A DNA stretch of 49,546 nucleotides, taken from assembly GCA_020721345.1 (NCBI GenBank), contig DYMX01000008.1, forward strand, positions 1 to 49,546. The letters run 5' to 3'. The position numbers and the translations under genes were made by a program. The stretch comes from Sulfurovum sp. (GTDB lineage: Bacteria; Campylobacterota; Campylobacteria; Campylobacterales; Sulfurovaceae). A model generated the notes under the pieces. That model searched no databases and was not told the origin of the DNA. It saw nothing but the letters and a program-made list of their open reading frames with translations. Positions 1 to 8,821 of this stretch are shown piece after piece (position 1 is the first letter of the stretch; each line of letters starts with the position of its first letter).

Positions 1-53
1 CCATTTTCATCTGGTTGTGCTAATTCTAAAAATAATTCTTGTTGTGTTGCCAT
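1..53 (-). CDS. Start of a third gene in the restriction-modification-like operon (partial)
   Basis: Only the first 17 codons are inside the window; the gene runs off the left edge on the minus strand. The visible N-terminus is MATQQELFLELAQPDEN. Its ATG shares one base with the TAA of the upstream nuclease-like gene (TAATG), so it is almost certainly translated by coupling in the same operon. By position after a methyltransferase and an EVE-nuclease gene it could be another restriction or specificity component, but that is inference. The fragment is too short to assign to a family. Confidence 0.6.
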   Translation of the reverse strand, partial: MATQQELFLELAQPDEN

Positions 54-1111
54 TATATTATTTGACTCCCTAATATATTCCAATTATTTATATAATCAAT
101 TTCACTTAGTATTATTCCATTATTTTGTAATTCGTATTCAAAATATTTTATTGGGCTACTCATATTTTTATTATTAAAATTTATAAATTCGAAGGTTCTT
201 GAAGATGTTTTTCTATTGCCATTAATTTTGCAACCGACAATAATTGGCTGAAAATATTGAGGATTGAAATATTGAAATCTATTTTGAAGCCATTGAATAT
301 ATTTTAAAACTTGAGAAGTTATGTTTGGCGGTATTTCATCCCTTTTAACTTCAACGATATTAAAAATGTTATTTGAATCTATAGTTAAAATATCGATTGC
401 TTGCATTCCTGCACCAGAATACACTTCATTGCCAAGCCATACGGAATTTGCGAAAATCAAATTTGGCAAATATTCAATCAATAAAGCATGTAAATGATGT
501 TCTGTATAGTTACTGTTCAAAATAATATTTTTAATATTTGGATTATTTCCATATCCAGAATATGGTATATTTGATATAGAAGGCAATATTTGATAACCAT
601 CAAAAGAGAAGTTATTCCCAATCAATGGCATTTGATTATTCATTATTGATAATTTATGAAAAATTATTTGGTATTCGTGTTGAAATATAGGACTACACCC
701 TCTGCCGCCTTTTAATTTTCTATATAAAATACTCCATAAAATATCAGTAACATTATTAGGTAATATATCTATTAAATCAAATTCGTCAATGCCATTAGAA
801 AAAACTATATCTGGCGCCATTAAAGCTCTGTATTGAAGCATTACATCATTGCTGTCTCCCAAATAAGGTAATGGGTATGGCTGTAAATAGTGACTATTAT
901 CATAAAATGGAGTAGATGTAACTTTAAAAAATCCATAAAATTTTTTTGTTTTTTGAACATAAAAAACTATTTTATCATCAATTTTTAATCGAGCTATATC
1001 TTTCCATAACCCTACATTAAAATCATTACTTGAATTTCCAGTACCAACAAAACCATATTCAATGTGATATTTTAAACTTATTTCATCAACAACAAATAAA
1101 TGATAATTCAT
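53..1111 (-). CDS. EVE/PUA-like domain fused to a NucS/DUF91-like (PD-(D/E)XK) nuclease domain
   Basis: About 352 residues. Residues 1-120 (starting NYHLFVVDEISLKYHIEYGF, with a central FYGFFKV strand) resemble an EVE/YTH-like PUA-fold module, a type known to read modified bases. The C-terminal third carries a nuclease-like core: a Glu near 213, Asp near 240 in AIDILTID, then EVK near 254-256 and a helix QVLKYIQW, the layout of NucS/DUF91 and other RecB-like nucleases. The ATG at 1111 overlaps the methyltransferase stop (TGATG); a TTG one codon upstream is less likely. The likely role is the restriction arm of the operon, cutting according to base modification. Domain calls are by eye and the EVE call is the weaker one. 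Confidence 0.6.
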   Translation of the reverse strand: MNYHLFVVDEISLKYHIEYGFVGTGNSSNDFNVGLWKDIARLKIDDKIVFYVQKTKKFYGFFKVTSTPFYDNSHYLQPYPLPYLGDSNDVMLQYRALMAPDIVFSNGIDEFDLIDILPNNVTDILWSILYRKLKGGRGCSPIFQHEYQIIFHKLSIMNNQMPLIGNNFSFDGYQILPSISNIPYSGYGNNPNIKNIILNSNYTEHHLHALLIEYLPNLIFANSVWLGNEVYSGAGMQAIDILTIDSNNIFNIVEVKRDEIPPNITSQVLKYIQWLQNRFQYFNPQYFQPIIVGCKINGNRKTSSRTFEFINFNNKNMSSPIKYFEYELQNNGIILSEIDYINNWNILGSQII

Positions 1112-1908
1112 CAAAACTCCTTCTTAAACACAAAAATATATTCATGTTTGAAAATATAATAATCACTATTTAAAGCCCTATATCTCCAAATACCACCAAC
1201 TCCAAGTTTCCCTCGATTTCCCTCGACATTTTTGATAATTGTCCCTTTGAGTTTCACTTTAAAATTTCGTTTTATCATATCCATACAATAAAATCCAAGA
1301 GGTATCACTTCCCCATTTTTATATACATCGCCGATAACAACAGCAAAATATCTATCTTTATCAAGATGTTTCAAACTATTTTCACAAATGATTTTAAATT
1401 TTTTCACAAATTCATTGATATTATCTATCTTTGACATATCATTAACATCATCTGTAAATTTCACTATATCCATATAAGGTGGGTGCATAAGTACGAACTG
1501 AACACCTTTGGTTTTGAATTTTTCATTTGCATTTTGGATATTTTCATCCACTTGCTCATTATCCAAACTATTGCAATGATTGATATAAAAATTACTTTCA
1601 TATTTTCCATCACTCATAGCACCGTTTACATATTCAAACATAGCTGGATTTATATCAAAACCGATATATTTTCTCCCCAATTTCTCGCACTCAAAAAGTG
1701 TCGTTCCACTTCCCATAAAAGGTTCTAGAATAACATCAAATTCTTGTGTGTATCTTCTGATAAGTTGATTTGGAATTTGTGGAATAAAATTTCCATGATA
1801 AACATTTTTGTGTTTACCACTCTTATCCCTTTCGCTGATAACCCATAGCGAATCTGTATCAATGTCAAGTTCTTTCCAATTTGTGAGATCTAAATCATTA
1901 TATTTCAT
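1111..1908 (-). CDS. SAM-dependent DNA methyltransferase (N6-adenine or N4-cytosine amino type)
   Basis: 265 residues. The SAM-binding motif I is EPFMGSGTT (residues 62-70), followed by GRKYIGFDINP, where the Asp should hold the SAM ribose. The catalytic motif IV is HPPY (142-145), a variant of the D/N/S-PPY tetrapeptide of exocyclic amino methyltransferases. Motif I precedes motif IV, unlike classic beta-class enzymes that share the FMGSGTT sequence. The protein ends in HEYIFVFKK, typical of this superfamily. It is first in the operon, has its own TATAAT-like box upstream and an AAGAGA ribosome site, and overlaps the EVE-nuclease gene by one base. It probably protects host DNA or makes the mark the partner reads. 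Target base and site cannot be read from sequence. Confidence 0.85.
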   Translation of the reverse strand: MKYNDLDLTNWKELDIDTDSLWVISERDKSGKHKNVYHGNFIPQIPNQLIRRYTQEFDVILEPFMGSGTTLFECEKLGRKYIGFDINPAMFEYVNGAMSDGKYESNFYINHCNSLDNEQVDENIQNANEKFKTKGVQFVLMHPPYMDIVKFTDDVNDMSKIDNINEFVKKFKIICENSLKHLDKDRYFAVVIGDVYKNGEVIPLGFYCMDMIKRNFKVKLKGTIIKNVEGNRGKLGVGGIWRYRALNSDYYIFKHEYIFVFKKEF

Positions 1909-1972
1909 ATAAATCTCTTGGTATTTTGATATCTAGTTTCACTAATTTTTCCCAATAAATATATTTGGATAA

Positions 1973-1978
1973 ATTATA
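1973..1978 (-). promoter_or_regulatory. Putative -10 box for the methyltransferase operon
   Basis: On the minus strand the gap between the histidine kinase stop and the methyltransferase start contains GATATAATTT, with a perfect TATAAT about 65 bases before the ATG. No clear -35 is visible, as is common in Campylobacterota. The box lies just beyond the kinase gene, which suggests the operon has its own transcription start. Confidence 0.4.
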
Positions 1979-2000
1979 TCTATGTTTATTTAAAAACTAT

Positions 2001-2897
2001 TCATATCTCAAACGAAAAGCTTGATCCTTTATCTATTTGACTCTCTATTTTAAGTTCACTTGCGTGCATATCCAATATTTTTTTAACGATAGACAAGCCA
2101 AGCCCCATTGAATTATCCCAACTATGTTCTCCGGATCTAAAAAACTTTTTAGTAACTTTTTCCAAGTTTTGGACCGATATGCCTGCGCCCCTATCGACTA
2201 TCTCTATCGTTTTTGGATTTATGAAAATATCAACATCGTCTTTTGAATATTTGATGGCATTTTCAACTAGATTTTTTATGACTATCTCCAAAAGTATCCT
2301 ATCGGCCATAACTGTTCTGTCACTGCCGTGAATATTGATAATCCTATACGGATATCGCTCCAACAACGCACTTTTGACATCTTCTGCAAGCTGGAGTAAG
2401 TTAAATTTTTGCACATTAAAAGTTGCCTGCCCATTTTCAAATCTATTCCACAATACAAGTCTTGACAAAAGCGACTCTATCTTTTGACTATTATTGTAGA
2501 TTTTATCCAAAAATCGGTTCCTCAACTCTTCATCTATATCCTTATCTTCTTGCAATGTAGAGGCATATCCTACTATTGAGGCGATAGGATTTCTAAATTC
2601 ATGAGCAAGCGCTGAGATCATGTCGTTTCTCTGTCTATTTTTAAGTTTGAGTTTAGCATCCATTTTGGCTTTCAAAACTTTTCTTTTTTGGGACTGTCTT
2701 ATAAGAGTATCCACCTCCTCTTGTATCTCATTAAGTAAATTATTTTCTAATGTTTGTTTTTCGGTTATCTTTGGATAAGTGATCCACTCATTTAAATGCT
2801 TTATTTCCGTTTTTAGATTTTTTAATTTGATAAATAGATATAAACTAAATATTACAGATACAAGAAGGAATATTTCTAAGATAAAAACGAATGACAC
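2001..2897 (-). CDS. Orphan membrane sensor histidine kinase
   Basis: 298 residues. One N-terminal membrane segment (about 3-23), then a charged probable coiled coil (about 25-90), with no separate sensor domain. The HisKA box ALAHEFRNPIASIVGY has the phospho-acceptor at His99. The HATPase domain shows an N-box with Asn213 (NLVENAIKYSK), DRGAG (235-239) and GLGLSIVKK (265-273). The start is GTG, overlapping the stop of the upstream thioredoxin gene by one base (TAGTG). No response regulator is adjacent, so its partner is elsewhere. Coupling to a periplasmic thioredoxin hints at redox or envelope sensing, but that is inference. Confidence 0.85.
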   Translation of the reverse strand: MSFVFILEIFLLVSVIFSLYLFIKLKNLKTEIKHLNEWITYPKITEKQTLENNLLNEIQEEVDTLIRQSQKRKVLKAKMDAKLKLKNRQRNDMISALAHEFRNPIASIVGYASTLQEDKDIDEELRNRFLDKIYNNSQKIESLLSRLVLWNRFENGQATFNVQKFNLLQLAEDVKSALLERYPYRIINIHGSDRTVMADRILLEIVIKNLVENAIKYSKDDVDIFINPKTIEIVDRGAGISVQNLEKVTKKFFRSGEHSWDNSMGLGLSIVKKILDMHASELKIESQIDKGSSFSFEI

Positions 2898-3295
2898 TAT
2901 TTTTTACTCTTTGCTCTTGTGTTAAATTTATTGATAACCTCATGCATATCCTCGCTTTCCAGATACCCCACGCCTTGTTCTATTATTTTTCTATCCGGTG
3001 TCATAATAAGCATAGTCGGTACTCCTATAATAGGTGGCAAAGCATATTTTGCGCTATCTTCTCGCATTGTTTTTACTAATATGAACTTGTTTAGCTTGGC
3101 TTGGATTTTTGGGTCGCTTAGCGTAGTCTCTTTCAGCAGCTTACACCATCTGCAATGGTTGCTTTCGACTAAAACAAAAAGATTCTTTTTGCTTTGCTTT
3201 GCTTCGATCGCGGCTTTATTTAAATCGCTCCGCCAAGCAAGATCGGCGTTTGCAAAAGATAAAACAAATGCTATGATCATTAAAATTTTTTTCAT
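2897..3295 (-). CDS. Secreted thioredoxin-fold protein (SoxW / thioredoxin_7-like)
   Basis: 132 residues. A typical Sec signal peptide occupies residues 1-17 (MKKILMIIAFVLSFANA). The mature part has a thioredoxin active site CRWC in ESNHCRWCKLLKETTL and the cis-proline region GVPTMLIMTPD, followed by QGVGYLESEDM. It probably acts in the periplasm as a thiol-disulfide reductase or thiol-protecting protein. It lies 9 bases after dapE and is coupled to the histidine kinase, so these genes probably share a transcript. Its electron donor and substrate cannot be deduced here. Confidence 0.82.
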   Translation of the reverse strand: MKKILMIIAFVLSFANADLAWRSDLNKAAIEAKQSKKNLFVLVESNHCRWCKLLKETTLSDPKIQAKLNKFILVKTMREDSAKYALPPIIGVPTMLIMTPDRKIIEQGVGYLESEDMHEVINKFNTRAKSKK

Positions 3296-3304
3296 AAAAA
3301 TATC

Positions 3305-4411
3305 CTAAATGTTAGAAAAATTTTTTATAAGCCCTGAAAAAACCGCATACAGTTTTTCAACTTCATCTATCGTAGTTGATTCATTTGGCGCATGAATGGT
3401 ATCGTTTATCACTCCAAACTCAGCAACATCAATCCCGAATTCGGCGATAAATCTAGCATCACTCGTGCCACCTGCAGTGGAATACTCGGGAGCAACAAGA
3501 CAAACAGACTCTATGGATTCGCTTAAAGCCTCGATAAGTTTGCTTTTTTTACTTGTAATAAACGGCTTTGCGCTTTGGCTTAACTCCAAAGTAAAATCAA
3601 GACCGTTTAACTTACTTTCCATAAATGCTCTTATCTTCTCTATGTCCGTTTTTGTCGAATTTCTAACATTGAACATCATTTTAAGTTCGCCTGGAGTTAC
3701 ATTTGTAACTTCCATTCCAGCCCTTATGTCTGTAATGACAAGTTTGCTTGGCGCAAAATATTCATCCCCGCTATCAAGATCAACACCAGCAATACTGGAA
3801 AGAAGCGGCGCTATCTGATGAACCGGATTTATCGCTTTTTGGGGATAAGCAGCATGTCCTTGCTTGCCTTTTATGATTACTTTGCCGTTGATAGAACCTC
3901 TTCTGCCTACTTTTATCGAATCACCGAAAACTTTATCGCATGTAGGTTCTGCAACTATACAATATTGCGGCAAAAGGTCCTTCTCTTTTAAGTGTTTTAA
4001 CATTTCAACAGTTCCGTATTTTGCATCCCCCTCTTCATCAGAGGTGAGCAAAACAGAGAGTCTTCCCTTAAAATATGCGGCATCTTTAACAGCTGTCACA
4101 AATGCGGCGACACCGCTTTTCATATCTTGCGCCCCGCGGCCGTATATTCTTGCATTTTCTATTCTAGGCACAAAAGCATCATAGCTCCAGCCGTCTCCTG
4201 CAGGTACTACGTCAATATGTCCCGCAAAACAAAGATGAGTATCGTCATCGCTGAATTTCTTTGTTAAAAAAATATTTTTTACTTCATTTACGTCGTAATG
4301 AATAACTTCAAAATCATCCAAATACTCTTGTAAAAACGCGTAAGAACCGTCTTCATTCGGAGTTACTGTCTTGTAGCTAATTAATTTTAGTAACAGATCA
4401 ACAACATGCAT
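3305..4411 (-). CDS. dapE: Succinyl-diaminopimelate desuccinylase
   Basis: 368 residues, normal length for DapE. It hydrolyses N-succinyl-LL-diaminopimelate to LL-diaminopimelate and succinate, in the cytoplasm, for lysine and peptidoglycan synthesis. Metal-site motifs are visible: GHIDVVP (His65, Asp67), GRGAQDMKSG (Asp96), TSDEEGDA (catalytic and ligand Glu126/127) and a C-terminal HAPNES. The dimerisation insert (about 175-285) is present. DapE and the related ArgE/CPG2 peptidases are similar, but GRGAQDMKSG and overall length favour DapE. It starts 2 bases after the Fe-S protein gene and is followed closely by the thioredoxin gene. Confidence 0.93.
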   Translation of the reverse strand: MHVVDLLLKLISYKTVTPNEDGSYAFLQEYLDDFEVIHYDVNEVKNIFLTKKFSDDDTHLCFAGHIDVVPAGDGWSYDAFVPRIENARIYGRGAQDMKSGVAAFVTAVKDAAYFKGRLSVLLTSDEEGDAKYGTVEMLKHLKEKDLLPQYCIVAEPTCDKVFGDSIKVGRRGSINGKVIIKGKQGHAAYPQKAINPVHQIAPLLSSIAGVDLDSGDEYFAPSKLVITDIRAGMEVTNVTPGELKMMFNVRNSTKTDIEKIRAFMESKLNGLDFTLELSQSAKPFITSKKSKLIEALSESIESVCLVAPEYSTAGGTSDARFIAEFGIDVAEFGVINDTIHAPNESTTIDEVEKLYAVFSGLIKNFSNI

Positions 4412-4413
4412 GC

Positions 4414-4752
4414 TTAACTATTCGCTTTTGCATATTCCGGTGTACAGAAAATTCCACAATGGCATTTGCCTTCATCAGGTATTTCGTGCTCTAAGGCAGG
4501 CTTGCATGGGCATATTCTATCATCTGCGCTCTTTGGCTTGCCGCTCTCATCCTCAACAACCATAAAACAAGGACAAAATCTCTTGCCGTAAAGCATTTTA
4601 TGGCGCGCCAATCCCATCAAAACACCCTCTTTTACATCTTCATTCGGATGATACACAAAACCGAATTGTTTGCATACCTTATCTGTAAATTGTTTTGTTT
4701 TTTCCATCTCATTTAAAAATTCTTGTGAGCTCATATCTATATTTTTTAACAT
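4414..4752 (-). CDS. Ferredoxin-thioredoxin reductase catalytic-chain-like Fe-S protein
   Basis: 112 residues. The cysteine pattern CPC ... CPC ... CHC (RFCPCFMV, ICPCKPAL, KCHCGIFC) is that of the ferredoxin-thioredoxin reductase catalytic chain, whose cysteines hold a 4Fe-4S cluster next to a redox-active disulfide. In the known enzyme electrons pass from ferredoxin to thioredoxin. No variable-chain gene is adjacent, as is usual outside cyanobacteria. It is first in an operon with dapE and a secreted thioredoxin, with an AAAGGA ribosome site. The electron partners here are unknown. Confidence 0.85.
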   Translation of the reverse strand: MLKNIDMSSQEFLNEMEKTKQFTDKVCKQFGFVYHPNEDVKEGVLMGLARHKMLYGKRFCPCFMVVEDESGKPKSADDRICPCKPALEHEIPDEGKCHCGIFCTPEYAKANS

Positions 4753-4840
4753 TCAACAATCCTTTGCTAAAGTTGTATAAAGTTATATCTTAAAGTAATT
4801 TAATGTACAATAATAAAACTTCAATTAAAGAGATAAATAT
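4753..4840. promoter_or_regulatory. Divergent promoter region between the FTR-like gene and gatC
   Basis: This 88-base AT-rich gap separates two operons reading away from each other. On the plus strand TACAAT (4806-4811) is a plausible -10 for gatC, with an AAAGAGA ribosome site before its ATG. On the minus strand TATAAC and TATACA boxes lie upstream of the AAAGGA site of the Fe-S protein gene. No -35 boxes are evident. Confidence 0.4.
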
Positions 4841-5131
4841 ATGCAAATCGACATCGGTGTTTTGGAAAAATTAGAAAAATTATCCGCCTTAAAGGTAGAC
4901 GAAAACAAAAAAGATGAAATTATTCATCAGCTCTCAAGCATTGTTGAGTATGTAGAAAATTTAAATGAATTGAATACCGATGCTCTTGATGCATCTTTTT
5001 CAACACTGAGCGGCGGAACGCCTATGAGAGAGGATGTCTCGATCGACAAAAGTGAGATCGGGAAAAAAATATTATCTCATGCCGCCGGGAGTGAAGATGA
5101 CTTCTTTATAGTTCCTGCGATCTTAGAATAA
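4841..5131 (+). CDS. gatC: Aspartyl/glutamyl-tRNA amidotransferase subunit C
   Basis: 96 residues, the usual length. GatC is the small subunit of GatCAB, which converts Glu-tRNA(Gln), and in many bacteria Asp-tRNA(Asn), to the correctly amidated form. Family features seen are VLEKLEKLSAL near the start, a central IVEYVENLNELNTD, and a C-terminal motif with PMREDV and the ending DDFFIVPAILE. gatA and gatB are not in the window. It opens the long plus-strand run and lies 16 bases before pilT. Confidence 0.93.
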   Translation: MQIDIGVLEKLEKLSALKVDENKKDEIIHQLSSIVEYVENLNELNTDALDASFSTLSGGTPMREDVSIDKSEIGKKILSHAAGSEDDFFIVPAILE

Positions 5132-5147
5132 GTAAAGGATTTTTCAA

Positions 5148-6221
5148 ATGTCAAACTTCAACATAGATCAACTTTTAAGAGCCATGGTAAGCCATAAGGC
5201 TTCAGACCTACACCTTATCAGCCGTTCAAAACCGCTCATCAGACTTGACGGTAAACTAAAACCTGTGAATTTATCGGAACTTGAGGGCAAAGATATAGAA
5301 GAGATGTGCTTCCCGCTGATAACGCAAAAACAAAAACAGCATTACGAAGATTTCGGCGAACTTGACTTTTCATTTGAGATTCATGGTGTTGCTCGTTTTA
5401 GGGCAAACTTTTATCATGCTATGGGGGATATGGCAGCAGCCTTTAGAACAATTCCTGTGGATATCCCGTCTCTCGATGATCTTGGAGCTCCTTCTGTATA
5501 TAAAAAGCTTATCAAAAGAGAAAAAGGCATTATTCTTGTAACCGGTCCTACGGGATCGGGTAAATCAACGACGCTTGCCGCGATGCTAAATGAGATTAAC
5601 ATGAACGAGCAAAAACATATAATTACTATCGAGGATCCTATAGAGTTTATACACACGAACAAACAGTCGGTATTTTCACACAGAGAAGTAGGAAGCGATA
5701 CGTCATCGTTTTCAACAGCGCTAAAATACGCAATGCGTCAAGACCCCGATGTTATACTGGTAGGGGAGATGAGGGACAAAGAGACTATCGCCGCTGCCTT
5801 GACTGCGGCAGAAACGGGTCACTTGGTTTTCAGTACGCTTCACACAAGCTCTGCGCCAAATACTATGAACCGTATCATAGACGTTTTTACAGGAGATGAG
5901 CAGCCTCAGATCAGGGCTATGCTTGCAACATCGCTTGTGGCGGTTGTTGCGCAAACGCTTGTTCCAAAGATTGGCGGAGGAAGGATAGCAACGGCAGAGA
6001 TAATGGTTATGAACCATGCGATAGCAAATTTGATCCGTGAAGAAAAAATACACCAGATATATTCTCAAATGCAGCTGGGTCAAGAGGAAACAGGCATGCA
6101 AACTCAAACACAGGTTTTGCTTTCTTTGGTAAAACAGGGCATCATCACAAGAGAAAATGCTATCCAGTATTCAAACAAACAAGATGAGATCTTAAAGCTG
6201 CTCCCTAGCGGATTGTATTAA
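5148..6221 (+). CDS. pilT: PilT-type retraction ATPase
   Basis: 357 residues. A hexameric secretion ATPase of the PilT/GspE superfamily: N-terminal PAS-like domain (about 1-100), Walker A GPTGSGKST (133-141), Asp box IEDPIEF (161-167), Walker B DPDVILVGEMRD (199-210) and His box ETGHLVFSTLHT (222-233). The Walker B arginine and AMRQDPD match PilT rather than the PilB extension ATPase. The C-terminal motif reads AIANLIREEK where classical PilT has AIRNLIRE. It probably powers type IV pilus retraction or twitching at the inner membrane. No pilus structural genes are in the window, so pilus function is inferred from family. Confidence 0.9.
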   Translation: MSNFNIDQLLRAMVSHKASDLHLISRSKPLIRLDGKLKPVNLSELEGKDIEEMCFPLITQKQKQHYEDFGELDFSFEIHGVARFRANFYHAMGDMAAAFRTIPVDIPSLDDLGAPSVYKKLIKREKGIILVTGPTGSGKSTTLAAMLNEINMNEQKHIITIEDPIEFIHTNKQSVFSHREVGSDTSSFSTALKYAMRQDPDVILVGEMRDKETIAAALTAAETGHLVFSTLHTSSAPNTMNRIIDVFTGDEQPQIRAMLATSLVAVVAQTLVPKIGGGRIATAEIMVMNHAIANLIREEKIHQIYSQMQLGQEETGMQTQTQVLLSLVKQGIITRENAIQYSNKQDEILKLLPSGLY

Positions 6222-6249
6222 AATTATTTGATTAGATTAAAAGGTTTAT

Positions 6250-6837
6250 ATGGACAATATAAGTTCACTTGATATTGTTATTGGCTCTATTGTCATAATA
6301 TTAGGCATAAAAGGTTTTTTTAGCGGTTTTCTAAAAGAAACTTTTAGTTTTATAGGATTGGTAGTTGGAGTATATACGGCTTCTAACGTATCAAAGAAAA
6401 TGGCGCTTAGTATGGGTGAAAATTTTCTACACATCGAAAATACCACCGTATTGACATTGATTATCTTTTTGACCGTTTTAGCATTTATATGGCTCTCATC
6501 TATTACTATTGGGGCACTTTTATCGAAACTTACAAAAGCTACCGGTCTTGGATTTATAAATAATATTCTAGGATTTCTGATCGGCGGAGGTAAGTATTTT
6601 ATTATTTTTGCCGTTATAATAACTGCATTGTCAAATGTAAAATTACTTAAAAACAGTATGACAAATTTTGAAAAAAATAGTTTGCTTTATCCATATCTTA
6701 TAATGGCAGGAGATTTTTTGATACAGCTAAATCCACAGGATCTTAATGCTCTTAAAATTGAACAAAATAACACTTTGCATAAAATACCTAACGATGAAAA
6801 TGATACCGAACAACTACAAGAAGGCAATAAAATATGA
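6250..6837 (+). CDS. cvpA: CvpA-family membrane protein
   Basis: 195 residues with about four hydrophobic membrane segments in the first 150 (starting LDIVIGSIVIILGIKGFFSG). The early GFFSGFLKE motif and the layout match CvpA/colicin V production proteins, inner-membrane proteins of poorly defined role. The last 40 residues are hydrophilic and Asn/Asp-rich. It has an AAAAGG ribosome site and overlaps fur by 4 bases (ATGA), so the two are co-translated. Confident for the family, not for function. Confidence 0.82.
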   Translation: MDNISSLDIVIGSIVIILGIKGFFSGFLKETFSFIGLVVGVYTASNVSKKMALSMGENFLHIENTTVLTLIIFLTVLAFIWLSSITIGALLSKLTKATGLGFINNILGFLIGGGKYFIIFAVIITALSNVKLLKNSMTNFEKNSLLYPYLIMAGDFLIQLNPQDLNALKIEQNNTLHKIPNDENDTEQLQEGNKI

Positions 6838-7292
6838 TTGATTATAGTGTTTTAATTGAGAAATTTAAATCAATTATCAAAGAAAATGGGCTAAAATTCA
6901 CAAAGCAAAGGGAATTGATACTAAAGTTTCTTTATGAGCATGAAGGACATTTTACGCCTGAAGAGTTAAACGGTGAATTAAGAAAAATTTATCCGGATGA
7001 AAATATAGGCATTGCAACAATTTACCGCACATTAACACTGCTTGAAGAATCCGGTATTGTAACATCAATATCTTTTGGTACTCAAGGCAAAAAATACGAA
7101 TTTGGGTTAAAAAAACATCATGATCATTTGGTTTGCATACAATGCGGCGGTATCACAGAGTTTTATGATGAAACAATAGAAAAAAGACAGCAAGAGATCG
7201 CCGATAATTTCAATTTTCAAATGACGGATCATATCATGAAGATAATAGGAATTTGTGAAACTTGTCAAAAAAATAAAAGGGAAAAAGTTTGA
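6834..7292 (+). CDS. fur: Fur-family ferric uptake regulator
   Basis: 152 residues. A winged-helix DNA-binding half (about 1-90, with [20 protein letters not shown] as recognition region) is followed by a metal-binding dimerisation half. That half shows HHDHLVC (95-101), structural zinc pair CIQC (101-104) and a second pair CETC (141-144). The context fur-lysS-glyA matches the order I remember from Campylobacter jejuni, where this gene is the iron regulator Fur. Zur or PerR specificity cannot be fully excluded by eye. It overlaps both cvpA and lysS by 4 bases. Confidence 0.9.
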   Translation: MIDYSVLIEKFKSIIKENGLKFTKQRELILKFLYEHEGHFTPEELNGELRKIYPDENIGIATIYRTLTLLEESGIVTSISFGTQGKKYEFGLKKHHDHLVCIQCGGITEFYDETIEKRQQEIADNFNFQMTDHIMKIIGICETCQKNKREKV

Positions 7293-8800
7293 TATTTGAA
7301 AATCAATACATTCAAGAGAGAATAAAAAAAGCGGACGAGCTAAGAAGTGAAGGGATAAACCCATATCCAAACATAACAAAAACTGCCGTAACATCAAAAG
7401 AGTTCAACGAAACATACGAATACGTAAAAGAGAACGAAAGCAAGAGAGATGAAGGTAAAAGCGTAACTTTGAAAGGGAGAATAAAACTTCTTCGCATAAT
7501 GGGAAAAGCGGCATTTGCAAAACTTGAAGACTCGTGCGGCTTGGTGCAGGTTTACTACAGCAGGGACGATCTGCCAGAAGGATACTACAACAAGATCAAA
7601 AAACTTATTGAAGTTGGCGATATTGTCGAAGCTACCGGTTTTCCATTTATTACCCAAACCGGTGAACTAACATTGCACTGTAAAGATTTCAAAATCATTA
7701 CCAAAGCCATTTCGCCTCTTCCTGAAAAGTTCCATGGACTTCAAGATACGGAGATCAGGTATCGCCAAAGATACTTGGATATGATAGTCAATCCTGAAGT
7801 AAAGGATATTTTCATACAAAGAAGCCGCATAGTATCATTGGTAAGAAGATTTTTTGAGGGTAAAACATTTTTAGAAGTTGAAACTCCTATGCTTCACCCG
7901 ATTCCAGGCGGCGCAAATGCAAGACCGTTTATTACTCATCATAATGCGCTTGATGTTGAGAGATATCTAAGAGTTGCGCCTGAGCTTTATCTAAAAAGAC
8001 TAATAGTCGGCGGAATGGAAGCTGTATTTGAGATAAACAGAAACTTTAGAAATGAGGGCATGGACCATACGCACAATCCTGAATTTACGATGATAGAGTT
8101 TTACTGGGCTTATCATAGATATACTGATCTTATGAATATAACCGAGGAGCTGTTTGAATATCTTTTTGAAAACCTACAATTGCCAAAAACACTTAGCTAT
8201 GGAGACAAGGAGGTTAATTTCTCCACTCCTTTTGCAAAAATAAGTTACATTGATTCACTAACATCAATAGGCAATATTCATACCGATATCACAAGCAACG
8301 AAGAAAAAATTATTAATTTCTTAAATCAAAACAATATCAAAGTTGATTCAAACTTAACGCTTGGCTATCTGCAGGCAGAACTATTTGATAATTTTGTGGA
8401 AGACAAACTGACAAACCCGACATTTATCACAGATTTTCCTATCGACATATCTCCCCTTGCGCGACGCTCTGATGAAAATCCGCAGATCGCAGAAAGATTT
8501 GAACTTTTCATAGCCGGCAAAGAGATAGCAAACGGATTTAGCGAATTAAACGATCCTATAGACCAATATGAGAGATTTAAAGCTCAAGTAGAAGCAAAAG
8601 ACGTCACGGGAGACGAAGAGGCTATGCATATGGATCTAGATTATGTAAGAGCGCTTAGCCACGGTATGCCTCCAACTGCCGGCGAGGGAATAGGAATTGA
8701 CAGACTTGTTATGATGCTTACAGATCAACACTCTATAAGAGATGTTTTATTGTTTCCTGCCATGAAGCCTGAAGTAAACTTGCAAACAAATATTGATTAA
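7289..8800 (+). CDS. lysS: Lysyl-tRNA synthetase, class II
   Basis: 503 residues, normal length. It charges tRNA(Lys). An N-terminal OB-fold anticodon-binding domain (about 55-150) precedes a class II catalytic core. Motif 2 reads [22 protein letters not shown]; motif 3 is [13 protein letters not shown] near the C-terminus. [14 protein letters not shown] is typical of class II LysRS. The start is TTG, overlapping the fur stop (TTGA). The next gene is glyA. Confidence 0.96.
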   Translation: MIFENQYIQERIKKADELRSEGINPYPNITKTAVTSKEFNETYEYVKENESKRDEGKSVTLKGRIKLLRIMGKAAFAKLEDSCGLVQVYYSRDDLPEGYYNKIKKLIEVGDIVEATGFPFITQTGELTLHCKDFKIITKAISPLPEKFHGLQDTEIRYRQRYLDMIVNPEVKDIFIQRSRIVSLVRRFFEGKTFLEVETPMLHPIPGGANARPFITHHNALDVERYLRVAPELYLKRLIVGGMEAVFEINRNFRNEGMDHTHNPEFTMIEFYWAYHRYTDLMNITEELFEYLFENLQLPKTLSYGDKEVNFSTPFAKISYIDSLTSIGNIHTDITSNEEKIINFLNQNNIKVDSNLTLGYLQAELFDNFVEDKLTNPTFITDFPIDISPLARRSDENPQIAERFELFIAGKEIANGFSELNDPIDQYERFKAQVEAKDVTGDEEAMHMDLDYVRALSHGMPPTAGEGIGIDRLVMMLTDQHSIRDVLLFPAMKPEVNLQTNID

Positions 8801-8821
8801 ATTTTACAAAAAGGAACAACA

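Noticed and set aside
1483-1728. Open frame on the plus strand opposite the methyltransferase
   Set aside because: It lies wholly inside a gene with clear motifs I and IV on the other strand, has no family features and no promoter or ribosome site.
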